DNA of 64,000 nt, taken from positions 2,103,747 through 2,167,746 of the forward strand of contig SMSO01000037.1 in the NCBI GenBank assembly GCA_004764695.1. The letters run 5' to 3'. The stretch comes from Schizochytrium sp. TIO01. Lineage: Eukaryota > Sar > Bigyra > Thraustochytrida > Thraustochytriidae. Shown here piece after piece: positions 10,809 to 22,433 of this stretch (position 1 is its first letter; each line of letters opens with the position of its first letter). A program made the translations under genes and the position numbers. Below the pieces are notes generated by a model. It was given only the letters and a program-made list of their open reading frames with translations. It did not search any database and was not told the origin of the DNA.

Positions 10809-12369
10809 ATGTTTCGTCCATCTCGTCTGCGAGCTCGCGCCCAGAAGCGTACACGCGTACACTTCTTTTGAGTCGTTCAAGCCATTGTAGCCCCCTTGAA
10901 GACATTTCTGTAAGTTTCAAGTCTCCTTCTGCTGCTTCTGTTGCTCTTGATATTTCGCCTACTCCCTTAGCCCATGTGGGTCCGCTTTGAACGGTGTTGC
11001 GATTTCCACGACGGCGTCTCTGTAACTGTTGTGCATGTTTATCAAAGTCAAACACATTAATAAGAATGATCTTTGCATTGCGATACCACAATTCATGAAT
11101 CCCTTGGCGAGCACCACGTAGAGGCTGCTCCCATATTCCTAGCCTTCTTGCTAGAGGGCGAAAACGACTTGACTGATGGGGATCTAAGCTACTTCGATGC
11201 CAAATAACTAGCACACTGCCTGGGATCCAGGTCAACAGACCTAAAAGATCTTCCCCGTGACGGACATGCCAGGCTTTATGAAATAACGTAAGTGCAAATG
11301 ATGTTTCGTAACGCTCAAATAAAGCAGGTTCTACATCTTTGTGGGACCAATGCTGAGATTTATCCTGGGCATAGATGATTCCAGCAAAATGTCGCATATG
11401 GTGTTCGAAATTCATGAAGCTTCCATTCCAGCCTTGATGATAAACCCGTGGGACTTCTGGGAAAATACATTCTCTTCCACGAGAGATATCCGCTTTTCGT
11501 AAGAACCAATCAAAATGGTCTACAGGCCATGCATGGCGGAGTTCGGATCTCCACAGGCTCCGCTGCATTGTCCATCCTAAGCCAGGAAAAAAACTTGTGC
11601 GAAGAACTCTCCGCAAGTCCTTTACTGTGCCACGATAGCCATTGTCATTCCATGCACTCGCTATCCACAGACTTGGATCTTTCGCCACAAGTACAGCCGC
11701 ACTTGTTAAGAATTCTGCGAAGTCAGGAGAGAAAATCATGTCATCTTCGACAAGAATAAGAGCAGGTGCCGATTTGAATCGTGCAAACCCCTCTTCAATT
11801 GCATAATAGTATTGTGCTGCAATTGCAACACCAGGTCCAGTCTGGCGCGAGCGAAGGGAGCCCCCAGTATGAACCTGGTGTGAGTTTTGCACTGCACCAG
11901 CCGTTCTCTGCACGAGTGGAATTCCAAATTCCTCAAGCACTATGCGAGCGACGTCCTCGCGCATCCCATCTTGAGCAGCAAGAATATTTCGCTTGTGAAG
12001 CCCATGGACATTTTCAAGAAGAGATCTTAGCGCATCGCGTAACTCATCGACTCGTGAATGGCACAGAATCACCACAGGTAGTACACCTTCCTCACGAATG
12101 TAGGTATAGAAATTTTCCACCTCTTGAGAGTGAGGAGCCGAATATTTCTTTGTAGCTGCGTCGCGTCCATTGTGCCCATGCTCTAGATTAGACATAAGCA
12201 CGCTATCTTCTATTGCGTCGTGCGAATTTCCAGCATGATTTGGAATACCTGCAGTCGTAGCTACAACACCTCCAGACGCCTCAAAGAAACACATGTTAAG
12301 TATGAGGCTCGACAGCGTTAGGCACAACCACGACATCTCCCATAGTTGCCGTACTGACACGAACCGCAT
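10690..12369 (-). CDS. GT13-family N-acetylglucosaminyltransferase (GnT-I/POMGnT1-like)
   Basis: 559 residues from the ATG at 12369 (the codon before it is GTG). A hydrophobic segment at about 12-30 fits a type II Golgi signal anchor, and a stem of about 65 residues follows. The catalytic domain spans roughly 95-390: VLPVVILCHSR starts the Rossmann-like fold, VEDD at 207-210 is the metal/UDP-binding motif, and the GT13-typical WIASAWNDNG, FPGLGWTM, HFDWFLR and GRECIFPEVPRVYHQG motifs follow in order. Known members transfer GlcNAc to mannose, either starting complex N-glycans (MGAT1) or on O-mannose (POMGNT1); I cannot decide between them. A C-terminal extension of about 170 residues has no recognised domain, and its last part is antisense to the 3' end of the transporter gene at 9112, so the annotated C-terminus is less certain. 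Confidence 0.85.
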   Translation of the reverse strand: MRFVSVRQLWEMSWLCLTLSSLILNMCFFEASGGVVATTAGIPNHAGNSHDAIEDSVLMSNLEHGHNGRDAATKKYSAPHSQEVENFYTYIREEGVLPVVILCHSRVDELRDALRSLLENVHGLHKRNILAAQDGMREDVARIVLEEFGIPLVQRTAGAVQNSHQVHTGGSLRSRQTGPGVAIAAQYYYAIEEGFARFKSAPALILVEDDMIFSPDFAEFLTSAAVLVAKDPSLWIASAWNDNGYRGTVKDLRRVLRTSFFPGLGWTMQRSLWRSELRHAWPVDHFDWFLRKADISRGRECIFPEVPRVYHQGWNGSFMNFEHHMRHFAGIIYAQDKSQHWSHKDVEPALFERYETSFALTLFHKAWHVRHGEDLLGLLTWIPGSVLVIWHRSSLDPHQSSRFRPLARRLGIWEQPLRGARQGIHELWYRNAKIILINVFDFDKHAQQLQRRRRGNRNTVQSGPTWAKGVGEISRATEAAEGDLKLTEMSSRGLQWLERLKRSVRVYASGRELADEMDETSIQGQPFLYSDQTCGIQMPQSRTRETWQERQLPRNQLPL

Positions 12370-13535
12370 CACATTACTTTACTCTGCAAGAATCCCCTAA
12401 GGTCACGATGCTTGAGCTTTCGCTCCACCGATAGACGCGGAGTAGCTTTCGAATAACCTGAGTTCGCTAGGCGTAAGAAAGACAATCCCAAAATAGCTCT
12501 TTGAGTCTGATTTTTTCCTTTCTTCTTCTTTCATTTTCTTAACTTTGTAGGAAGCCTTAGCCCTGGATAAATAGCCTTAGAAAACAAAAAGTCGAACGGT
12601 CTTCTATCGTGCACGATATCTACCAACGGACATATGCGTATTTGCTAGTGGGCAGGAACAACAGCTCTATAGAGAGGGGCACGTAAAACAACACCACTAT
12701 CATGAATGTACAAACAATTGAATAGTAAGCGGATGATCTATTGTGACGCATCACGTGTCTGCAGTAGGTGTCCTAGAATAAACATAGGAAGTTTCATGAG
12801 TGGAGCCGTGTGTGCTAACTGAAAAGGTGAAGTTAAAAAGGTAAATAGACTCTTGGGTGGACTTTAGACGTTTGGGGAGAGACCGCGAAGGTTCACACAG
12901 AGTTATCTCCATCTACTTATAACTACCTGTTGTTGTGTGTGCTGGAAATAGAAAACTGAGGAAACGTATGCAAACAATCTCCTTCGTCGCAGAGATATTG
13001 CAAGAGGTTCTAAAGAAGCCGTATAGACATTCGAAATCCCCTTTTACTTAATTTGGTTTAGTCCATACATTTATCAAGATCGTTTAAGAAGAAGTAAGAG
13101 TGACAAGCTGCAGTACTAAGGGGAGGTGGTATTTTGAACCAAAGCGCTTTCTTCAATCTAATTACATCACACACTCGCTAGGTACTTGGCTGTCTGGTTG
13201 CCTAGTTGCCTGGTTGCCTGGTTGTCTGGCTATCAAATTATCAGGGGAACGCTCCAGCGACAACGACAGCTTAGAGACGTGCTAACTGCAGCATATCTAT
13301 TGCACTAAAGTTTCAGTGAAAAGCGCGATTTTGCACCCATACAAGGGTAGTGCGCTGCTATTTGTCTCTCTTGGAGCTTCGACGTTTGCAGTCAATGCCA
13401 CAAGCACCAAAGTGGCACTAGGGATTTGAGCAGCTCGTGAAAGATTTGGATTACACGTTTCCGCTAAGCACACGTGAAAAGCATCTTTGTGGGCACGCCC
13501 CTTGTGGACCTCGGCACGCCAAACGGCCCGCCACC
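12370..13535. other. divergent promoter region between GT13 and giant EF-hand gene
   Basis: 1.2 kb between head-to-head genes, so it must carry both promoters. It holds a short run of imperfect 8-bp repeats (TTGCCTGG-like, about 13193-13228). Frames here lack recognisable content. The reading frame of the large gene is open upstream to 13437, but only from a GTG; the ATG at 13536 lies in a perfect GCCACCATG context. Confidence 0.5.
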
Positions 13536-16500
13536 ATGCCACGGAAAGGGCTGTCGCCGAGGTCTGAGGTCAATAAAGCTGATCAATCACTCACCAACCT
13601 AATGGATGCTGAGACGGTAACTACTTCGTTTGAAAGCGCCGAAGAGGCAGCTACCGCCATTACAGAGCGCATCAATACAGAACTTGATATGTCTATAGCA
13701 TATGAGAAACTGCAGTACCCACATAATCCGGGAACGGGACGAGCTCTACGAAAGAAGGAATTTTTCGACAATTTGGTAACCAACTATGGAGTCCATATTC
13801 CATATTCGTTGCGCGCCGCTACATTTGCTCAACTTGACCGAAACAAAGATGGACAAATTGATTTCAAAAATGATTTTGCCTTTTTATATGAAGGGAAAAA
13901 AGTACCACTCTTGGGTGACGTAAGTTTGGCCTCACGGGAAGCGTTCGCCGTAGATTCACTTTGCCGTGGATTTCGGGCGACCAACCAAAATCCACGTGAG
14001 CTTTGGCAAGGTCAAAAATCAATATCCTTTGCAGAAGGTATTAGACGATTACAATCTGTGGCTCCTGAGCTTGCACACCAGGACTTCTATCCCATTTTCC
14101 ATCGTATGGGTCTCAATACAAATGCAGAGGGTGGCGTCCTTGAGGCTGATATATTCTGCGAATATTTTGAGCCAAAGCTTGCCGTCTTTGAGAACCAACC
14201 TCTGACTCCACGTCGGCCACCATCAAGTAAATCAAAACGTAGTATGGGCGGAACAGCAGTTTCAAGAGGCAATCGTATAAGGGTGACATTGCAGACGAGC
14301 AAATCGGCACATCTTGCAGTCGACACAGGCCATGGAGACCCAATGGATCGACTTGCCCCCGATGTTATTAATAATTTATTATTGGGTAGAATTGATGACA
14401 TGTGCACATTCGTACTCTTGATGGATATATCCCCAGGTATGATTCTGTCTCAAATGTCGAATGGTCTATCCCGGGCTCGTTTCACGGCATCTCAGATTGT
14501 TAACTATCTAAACGAGAAGGTGCATGTTCCAATGCACTAACAAAATGAACCTCATTCTCTTTGGTCACGACCTGAAGGTGATTAAGTGGCATGAACGGAG
14601 TGTTCGTTTGACACAAGATGCAGTAAACCTATTAGAAGACTTTCTAAATCGACACATTGAGCAGCGAGAGTCTGAACTTTACGATGCGCAACAAAAGTAT
14701 ACAAACACAGAAAGCCCTGCTAACATGAAAACACCAAAACATACTGCCCGAATCCTTCGTGCCATTATTGTTGATGTCATTGAAAATGACACTGTCAGTG
14801 AAATTTGTCTTATTTGTGCTTTGCAAGGACATAGTGAACTTGCGACACATCCACCATGTGTTCTTCAAGATCTGAAGGGTCGCACACTGGTCAAACTTGT
14901 TCGTTCCCGGCAGCATGGCGGGACAAAGTATCCATCAAGTCCTACTCATCGCCTGAAATCATGCGTGATCCCAAGAAATGGAGGGTGTGCAATTATTATT
15001 CACGCCGCTGTCATCGGGCCGGTTGCTGACAATGCATTTGACGCTCTAGCACGCTTAACGCGCGCTGGGAATGGAAATGTACGCTGGATAAATGATGATG
15101 GTCAAGAAATGTGTCAAGTTACGCAGACCCCTCGGCACCATGAAATCGAAACTCGCTTACACTCACTGCAAGGATTCTGGTGGACAAAAGAAGCCTCACC
15201 TGAAGCAGATGCCACGAAGCAAACACTACGCCGAGTTTTGCTTGCGGTATTGAAAACAAGCCTGCCTGTTGATATTGCTTATTCTGGATTTGATGCAAAC
15301 TCGGACGGAGTTGTATCAGTAGGTGATTTTTGCAAGGTTGTTAACGCAATCCTCTCTGAAGAAGGGCATGGCCACGCGAAACTTACTTCTAAAGAGCGAT
15401 TTCGCCTCTGGCGAGTCTTTGATACGGTTGATCTAGGAATTGTTTCTATACCAAGGTTTGTTGCAGTAGTGCGAGCGGCTGCTCCATACCTTGGCCTCAG
15501 CGTTGATGGACTTTTGGGAAATGAAAATATTCGAGATCAAGTAAATGAAGAAATGGCTTTAATTCAGAATGCTTTGTCAACGACATCATCTGCAAGTGGA
15601 GCAACGTCGTTCAACACTCGTCATTCGAGGCCCCAAACAGCTGCACCCCGTATTTTGGTGAAGGACAGTACCATCGGAGAAGACTTTTCTGAAGAGCGAA
15701 AGACTAACAACTCGGAAAATGAAGACTATGACAGTGATGGCGATGAACATGTTCCTGAAACAAATGTTGAAGACGAGGAGTATGAAGAAGATTACGAGGA
15801 CGACGATATGCATTGGCTTCCTTCTGAAACAGATAGCAGCCATGTCTCTGGTACAGTTACCGTCACTTCTCCATCAGCACTTCTATCATCGACTACATCA
15901 AACGCAAAGCAACTTGTGCCAGTCCCACAGCCAAGGCGACGCTCCTCTATAGGAAGTACTGTGGAAATTGACCCCTCGACGTGGCGCGTAGACCCTGTGA
16001 TTTGGAAAGTGCCTTGTCTCGAAGCCAAGGTATTAAACACGGACCGAAGAGTAGGTTCCCCGTTTAAAAGACGTGCATCTAGCTTCTCATCGATTGCAGG
16101 ACAAGGCCTTGCTTGGAGTATTCGTGAACAAGCAAAAGTAGCATCTGACTCTATCGCGGTTACTCTGGCTATAAATGCAGCTCGGGAACGAGTACGATTA
16201 GGTGTTTCGGATACCCCAGGCTTATTGCATGCTCGAACTGCAGCGTATGGGCATACTGAGCTGCCAGAATCCTTAATATTGTCTCCAGAGGTGACCTCAT
16301 CTAGTCGGTGGAGGCGCAACATTAGCGACCAGCCACCTTTTGGGAACACCATGGATTCCTTTGCCACATTCCATGCCTTGGACATGAATGAGTGGCTTGA
16401 ACGTGAGGACGCTAACATTAGTGGCACCGGTGAACTTCGTCTTGCACCCCCATTTATTCATCACAAAAGTCATCTGCACGGTTCCACGCAATATGATGAG

Positions 16501-19500
16501 AAATTGCAAAGCTTGCGCCGAAGCGACAGGTCTCGACTTCGCACATGCCTCTTAAGTGTGCATCTACGCCAGCTTATTCGCGCCAAGGAACTGGTAGGCA
16601 TGCACGTCGTTGATATAGACGACGATAACATCATTCGACGGGTGTCAGAAGTCGTGTCACTCCCGCCCCTTAATCCTCAGGATGATGTACGCATTGCCTT
16701 AGAGTTAGATGAAACAAAGATTGTCGAACTGAAAGACACCTCGCATGGACAAAATACCATCTTCCATGGTAAAAACGCTAAAGGCTTACAGCTCGTTGTG
16801 CCTTCTGACTGTGTAGGTTTGAGTGATGGGGAAAGGTATGTACCTCCAGGGGCCAGCCTTTCAGTTGCAAGGTACTGGGGTCCCTTGCAATGTTACAGTG
16901 TTGGAACTCTACAAGGTGGGTTTGGTCTACCAACATCTGCAATCACCAGCGTGACACTTGAGCTTCCGTCGTTCGTTCCCTTTGCTCATGAGTTAGATCT
17001 AAGTAATGGAGTAGTGGAAGTTGGACAAGGAGTCCAGCGTGAGACTCTGCCATTGACAAACCGAAGCATTCGAAATCTCCCAATGCGACGATTTAAAGGT
17101 ATTTGTATTCGTTCAGGGCGCCTCGGACCAAGTTCAAAGCTTCTCTCTTTTTACAAGCTTGATGCAAAGCAAAGCCCAACACGGGATGTTGTAGCAAATC
17201 AAATCATACGTATGGGTTCTATCTTAGCAAGAATCAGCTCTCCTGACAATACACAGTCTCTCTGGCTCACTGAAGTGCCCCCTAGCTGGCTCAATCTTGA
17301 TGATCTATTGACGACATGTAGAACCTTATGGAATAATTGTCGGGCTTATGGAGCTTGCAGAACGAGTTCAGGCCGTGCAGAGCTGACTTTACCACAACTC
17401 TCTGTTCATTCAGGATTTATTCCGGTGCCTGGGCTGCCTAACGCTCGCCAGAGCATGAGCTTTACTTTGGATACTGCAGGTTGTGAGCTTATGTCTTATT
17501 GTGGAGGTTCATGGGCGATGGCGCACCCGCCAATGGGCGACCTTCAGAAAACACCATCTTTGCTTAATCCACAGCTTGATCGTCTTGTACCTGAGAAAGA
17601 GTTTTCCGAGCTTTATTTAGATGAAGATCGCTTCGTCTTTTCAAAACCGTTATTGTGCTTTCTGACAAATGGTGAGGAGCTCATGTCTGCCTTTTTGGCT
17701 GGCCAGGATGGTTGGGCTCAACCAGTTAATCCATTGGGCCCAGGATCTGTGAAAGCCAAGGCATCTCCTGTGAATGACCCTTCAGGACCGCGTCTTTCCA
17801 TCCGTACAAACCTACGTATGCGATCTCACCACAGTAGATTACGATCTCCCACCAAAGAGTTTCCTGAAGCCACCAGTCCACCAAAGATTGACCGATCTAG
17901 CAAAGCCACGGGTACTGGAGCACCTCTAGGAAATAGTGGAGGCGCAGTTGCTTTAGTCGCCGCGAGCGGAGGGCCAACGTTGTATCGAATTCCTGATGGA
18001 GCGACGACTGAAGAATGCATGGTAATCATTGCACAAACAATTGCTGATACACTTCGAACGACTCAACTGCCGACGTCATTGGGTCAATTTTTCGATGCCT
18101 TAGCAGAAGTCTGTACAACAGGAAGTCCTACAGCAGGTGTTCCACAGGCACTCAACCGAAAGGCATTAACAAGTGGGCTTCGACGCACCTTAGGGATCAA
18201 AATGAGTTGGGCTCAGTTTGATGCAGTATTTAACTTGCTGGGTGGAGGATCAACCGAAGTCAGCAAGGAACGATTTGTGAAGGGGTTCAAACGTCGCATT
18301 ATGAGGCTTACTGACAGTGCACTTGATGCTGATGCACCTAAAGATTACTCAAGCTTTGATGCTAGTATTGCAGCTAATGCAGCTGCATCTCGAAGCGATC
18401 GCCAGTGGCTTCGCGAAACACTTGGTCACCTTGTTGATTCACTTGAGCACGGTGATGAACTTCCGGCAGCGATGTTCCCTGAAGGAGCATCAGCCGCAGA
18501 GTTTGTAAGGTACCTGACCAATTTAAATTCTGGTCTAACGAAGCAAGACCTCTACAAGCTACTGAGCACAGTCGATACAGGGTTTGTTCGGAAACTAAAC
18601 TCTTGGGTGGACTTTGGAAACATGCTGTCTGCGGTATATATGGAGCGACTTCGAGATTTGCAAACAATGCGCACCTTAAACCCAGGTGTAATGCGAACAC
18701 GAGCGATAGACTTTCACGTTGCAAGAATTGAAAGAATGCTTAGACATCAAGAAACGACCGTATATGAAATGCAAATGTTTAAGCACAACCTTCCTGACAA
18801 TGTCCTGAGCACTATTTATGAAGCTGACAAGCTTGCCCGTAAACTAAATGCAATGTGTACTAAGCTTGCAAACCCATCTCTGGCTTCTTTGAAAAGACCA
18901 AACCAAAGGAAGCAAGACTTATTGAACCTGCAAAATCTACACAATAAAGTTCTCGAAGCCAGGAAAGTGGCGCAAGAAGCTCTTGAAGAGTTTGGTGCAC
19001 GTGTCGATAGCGCTCCTCAAGTTTCTGATGATGCCGCAGCACTGGCTTGGGATGAACTCAGTTCACCGTGGCTTCATGTGACATTCCGAGCGGGCATGGC
19101 CCTTCGTTGTGCAAGTCAAGGTCCTTTCGCAACGCTATTACAACGTGCAGGGGTTGTATCAAGCGATGATAGGCCTGTATGGGAGGAGGATCGAGACTTC
19201 CGTCTTAACAGGCTACATAACATGCTCTTGCGTACGGAGATCCGTCTTGCCCGGCAGGATGCAGCTCAGCGTAAAACAGACCAATCAAATGCTGCAACTA
19301 TGCTTGACTTTAAGGACCGCCAAGCGACACGACTTGTTCGTATTCAATGGCAACCGCATGGCCCTATCCGCCCAATGTCCGCACAAGAAGCAATGAGTCG
19401 TAGCGAATCCGCGGAACCTTCGCTCGCAAACTCCTTACAACAAGTCCGTGATTCTAGTGGACGACCACAAAGCAGTCTTGTACATTCTCCAATGCACCTC

Positions 19501-19842
19501 ACTGTGGACGCGCGAGGAATTTCTCTTGCAAATTTGCAAGATCTCATTGCGGATCCATTGCCACCAAATCCTTCGAATGAGCGTGAGAGTTCCCTTGCAA
19601 AGGTCCAGGATCTCATGGGAGAAACCGAATCAAGTACTTTAGATGGAACTTCAATATACATACAACCTAGTGCAACGTCATCAGTAACTGTTAGCAGCGC
19701 AGACCGGTCCTTGGAGGATAAGGCCTTTGCACTCACCACAAATGTTAAGGATAACAACGAACTCCAGAACAAAAGCGACTCCGTCGTGGTCGAGGATGAA
19801 AGTTACAGTGATGCTGAATTTGACGATAATACTTCCGATTGA
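13536..19842 (+). CDS. very large EF-hand and VWA-like domain protein (+1 frameshift in reading frame)
   Basis: About 2,100 residues if a single +1 shift between 14512 and 14540 is accepted: frame one stops at 14538 and the next frame is open from 14512 to 19842. An EF-hand-like loop (DRNKDGQIDF) lies at about residue 100. A VWA-like fold spans the shift: VLLMDISPGM at about 292, then NYLNE, the shift, and CTNKMNLILFGHDLKVIKW. A second EF-hand (DANSDGVVSVGDF) is encoded near 15290-15340. An acidic segment (15705-15810), long unrecognised regions, a degenerate EF-hand-like stretch near 18215, a coiled-coil-like helix (18720-19010) and a twofold repeat (SLANLQDLIAD / SLAKVQDLMGE, about 19520-19620) follow. 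I do not recognise the family. A calcium-regulated structural or cytoskeletal role is only a guess. Confidence 0.65.
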
Positions 19843-21017
19843 ATTCCTGTAATTGATTGAATGTGTAATGAAATGAGACATTTCCTAAAGCTAGCCAATT
19901 TACATTATTTTTCTATATTTGATGCTGGAACAAATACTGCTGATGCCATATTATAAGTGAGTCCTTAAGCCACCCAAAATATCAGCAGTACATTTCTCTT
20001 GAAACATTACATTGTGTAATCTATCATGTGTGCATCTTTTAGATACTTCACCCAACTTTTGAATTACTGAGTGGTGTTAGTGAAAATCGCGAACAATAAG
20101 ATTTGAAATTAGAAGTAGTCGTACTCACAGGCGCTAAGCGTTTCATTCAAGCTTTTAGGTTTATCAATGACTATCAAATTGAAAAGAATCGATTGTTTAC
20201 CTCTATTCATCTCTGCTGAACGTTGTATTAGGTGATGGGATATTCTTGATGCATGGTCTTCTAGTAGGGCGCCTTCGTGAGTTGGAACTATGGGGCAATT
20301 GTTTGTACATTTAGAAAGTGCGACTATACTATGGGGAAGTTTTCTCTTTGTAACAGGGTGCCTGCTTATTTTTGTACAAGGTACAACAAGGCATACATGT
20401 ATTTTAAAGTTGCCATAACATGAATTTATTGCAAAGGAACATTTACAATAATATTAGAAGAACTCAAACTCTGCTTTTTTCGTCAGGGTGATCAGAGCTA
20501 ACATTTTCCTTGTTTTGCTTTTGTAAGAGATCAACTCGCGTAAAAGTTCAGTTTTCAGTATACTCTCCGCTAGTTAATTGCATCCAAATGAAAAAAAAAA
20601 AATCTCAATCCTTCTTCAATACGTATTGGAGTCACAATCCAACTGTGAGGTCTATTTCTTTATCTAACGATTGGCTACAAACAATAGCCTCACCCATTTC
20701 CATTTTCTGTGAGCCACACTACATAATGTATCTTTAAAGTTTTTCAAGGAAGGAGGCCCAGCACATTAAAGATTAGGATAAATTTTGAAACTAATGTTGT
20801 GAAGCGGAAAGTACCACAGAGCTCATGGGGAAATTATAAGAATACCACAGGTCAGAATATAATATTTGAAGAAGAAATAATGGCATAATACGATGAGGAT
20901 CCAGGGACGGGAGGTAGAACAAAAGAAGAGGGCCCTACAGGACTGCTTGGACACTGAGTTTTTGCATCACTCGTAATAAAACAACGAGAAGAGGTCAATA
21001 TAATTTTAGCAGGGCTT
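19843..21017. other. convergent intergenic region
   Basis: 1.2 kb of AT-rich DNA between the 3' ends of the giant gene and the amino-acid permease gene. No coding or RNA feature was recognised. A minus-strand frame at 20852-21103 overlaps the permease C-terminus and looks like a shadow. Confidence 0.45.
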
Positions 21018-22433
21018 TTAGTGAGGAAGATGACAATCAAAGGGCTTACCCATTGAGCCCCACTTCTCAATAAGCTCATGCATGTTACTAAGACATCCAA
21101 CAAAAACCAAGTAAATTGACATGAGAAGAAAGAAGGCTAATACGGGATACTCCAGCAACGTTGCGCTAGGTGTTCTACCGCTGCGTGGTTTCGGGAGGTA
21201 GCGCACGGCTACAATCACCATGAATGCAGGGACACCAAAGGTAAGAGGTGCGGTTGAAAGTGCAGCAACGAATCCCATTAGGTGGGAAAAGAATGGAATT
21301 CCGTTTGCAATAAAGAATGAGAGTAAAAGAAGCGAGACACTGATGGTAAACCATTGACGCTTCTCAGCATACGTACCTTTGTCTACATCGTTCGGTCGCC
21401 ACCGAACATGAATTGCACGGCCAATAACTTGTTGCGCTAACACATATGAGATGCAAACGTGGAAGAAGAGCAGCAAAGATGCAACGGTCTTAGCGGGCCC
21501 ATGCGGAAGCGCAAAAAGGACATTACCCTCAATTTTGTCACCATATACATGATAGCAAGACAATGCTACCAGTAAATAAACACAGAGAATGCCCGCGGTT
21601 GTAAGTGTTACAGCACGAGGGAAGTCGTCTGGATTGCGCATTTCAGCCATCGTCTCAAAATACAAGCCTTGGCCTCCGAATGAGAAAATCGCTGTGGTCA
21701 TTGCTGACATGAATTTGAAAAAGGTCGGTTTAGCATCGCCGGAGAGTACTATCATGTTATCCAGAAGGTCCTGAGAGGCTTTGGTGTAGTTAGTAATCTC
21801 AAGCTCGTCAATTTGGGATTTCTCGATGTGTGAGGAGTAAGTCACCGCCAAGACAATGATCAACGCAAAAAATATTGCCACTGCAGAGGCAGCAGCCGAG
21901 TAAGAGACGTTGTGGAGCGTGCGAAGCTGGCAAAAGGGAAGGAGAAATATGACAGTAACAACCGTATACCACCATTTGCACCACGTGGCGCCATAGAAGG
22001 CAGCCTGCAAGGTCTCAGCGCAGGTAAGAACATAAATAGCAAGGTTTCCAAAGAAAGCAATGTAAATAAAGCCAAAGACTAGCTTTTGACCGCGCCTACC
22101 AATGACTTCGTAGGCCATGTCTCCGTAGGTAATACCTTGTGGGAACCATGCTTGCAGACGATAGAGCAAAATTCCTGAGTATAGGCTGAGTAGTGCAAAC
22201 GAAAACAGGACAATGATGCCTGCAGTTGGGCCAATCACTGCAAATGTATGAGGCAATGCAAGTACCCCGGTGCCAACGAGTTCTGCCACCAGAATTGCAG
22301 CAGCATGGTACCATTCCTGAACGCGGGGCGGTGGCACATAGCCGGGACCGCGGTTTCTGCGAGTGTACTGGCTAGGACTAAGACTCAGGCCGCTGTCGTG
22401 GCGACCAGTGTCGAGAAGGCTTTCAGATGACAT
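21018..22433 (-). CDS. AAAP-family amino-acid transporter
   Basis: 471 residues with about 11 hydrophobic segments, typical of the amino acid/auxin permease family (SLC32/36/38, fungal AVT, plant AVT/AAP). The first membrane segment has the diagnostic AAILVAELVGTGVLALPHTF, and TM2-3 reads GPTAGIIVLFSFALLSLYSGILLY. The cytosolic N-terminus (about 45 residues) is Ser/Pro-rich. The end MGKPFDC resembles the terminal PFSC-like ends of AVT proteins. A GGTAAG occurs in that last segment, so an alternative spliced C-terminus cannot be excluded. Probable H+- or Na+-coupled neutral amino-acid transport at plasma membrane or vacuole; substrate unknown. It lies head-to-head with the CorA-type gene, 2.1 kb apart. 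Confidence 0.88.
   Translation of the reverse strand: MSSESLLDTGRHDSGLSLSPSQYTRRNRGPGYVPPPRVQEWYHAAAILVAELVGTGVLALPHTFAVIGPTAGIIVLFSFALLSLYSGILLYRLQAWFPQGITYGDMAYEVIGRRGQKLVFGFIYIAFFGNLAIYVLTCAETLQAAFYGATWCKWWYTVVTVIFLLPFCQLRTLHNVSYSAAASAVAIFFALIIVLAVTYSSHIEKSQIDELEITNYTKASQDLLDNMIVLSGDAKPTFFKFMSAMTTAIFSFGGQGLYFETMAEMRNPDDFPRAVTLTTAGILCVYLLVALSCYHVYGDKIEGNVLFALPHGPAKTVASLLLFFHVCISYVLAQQVIGRAIHVRWRPNDVDKGTYAEKRQWFTISVSLLLLSFFIANGIPFFSHLMGFVAALSTAPLTFGVPAFMVIVAVRYLPKPRSGRTPSATLLEYPVLAFFLLMSIYLVFVGCLSNMHELIEKWGSMGKPFDCHLPH

Noticed and set aside
13437-13535. Upstream start for the giant EF-hand protein
   Set aside because: The start codon would be GTG; the ATG at 13536 is in a GCCACCATG context.
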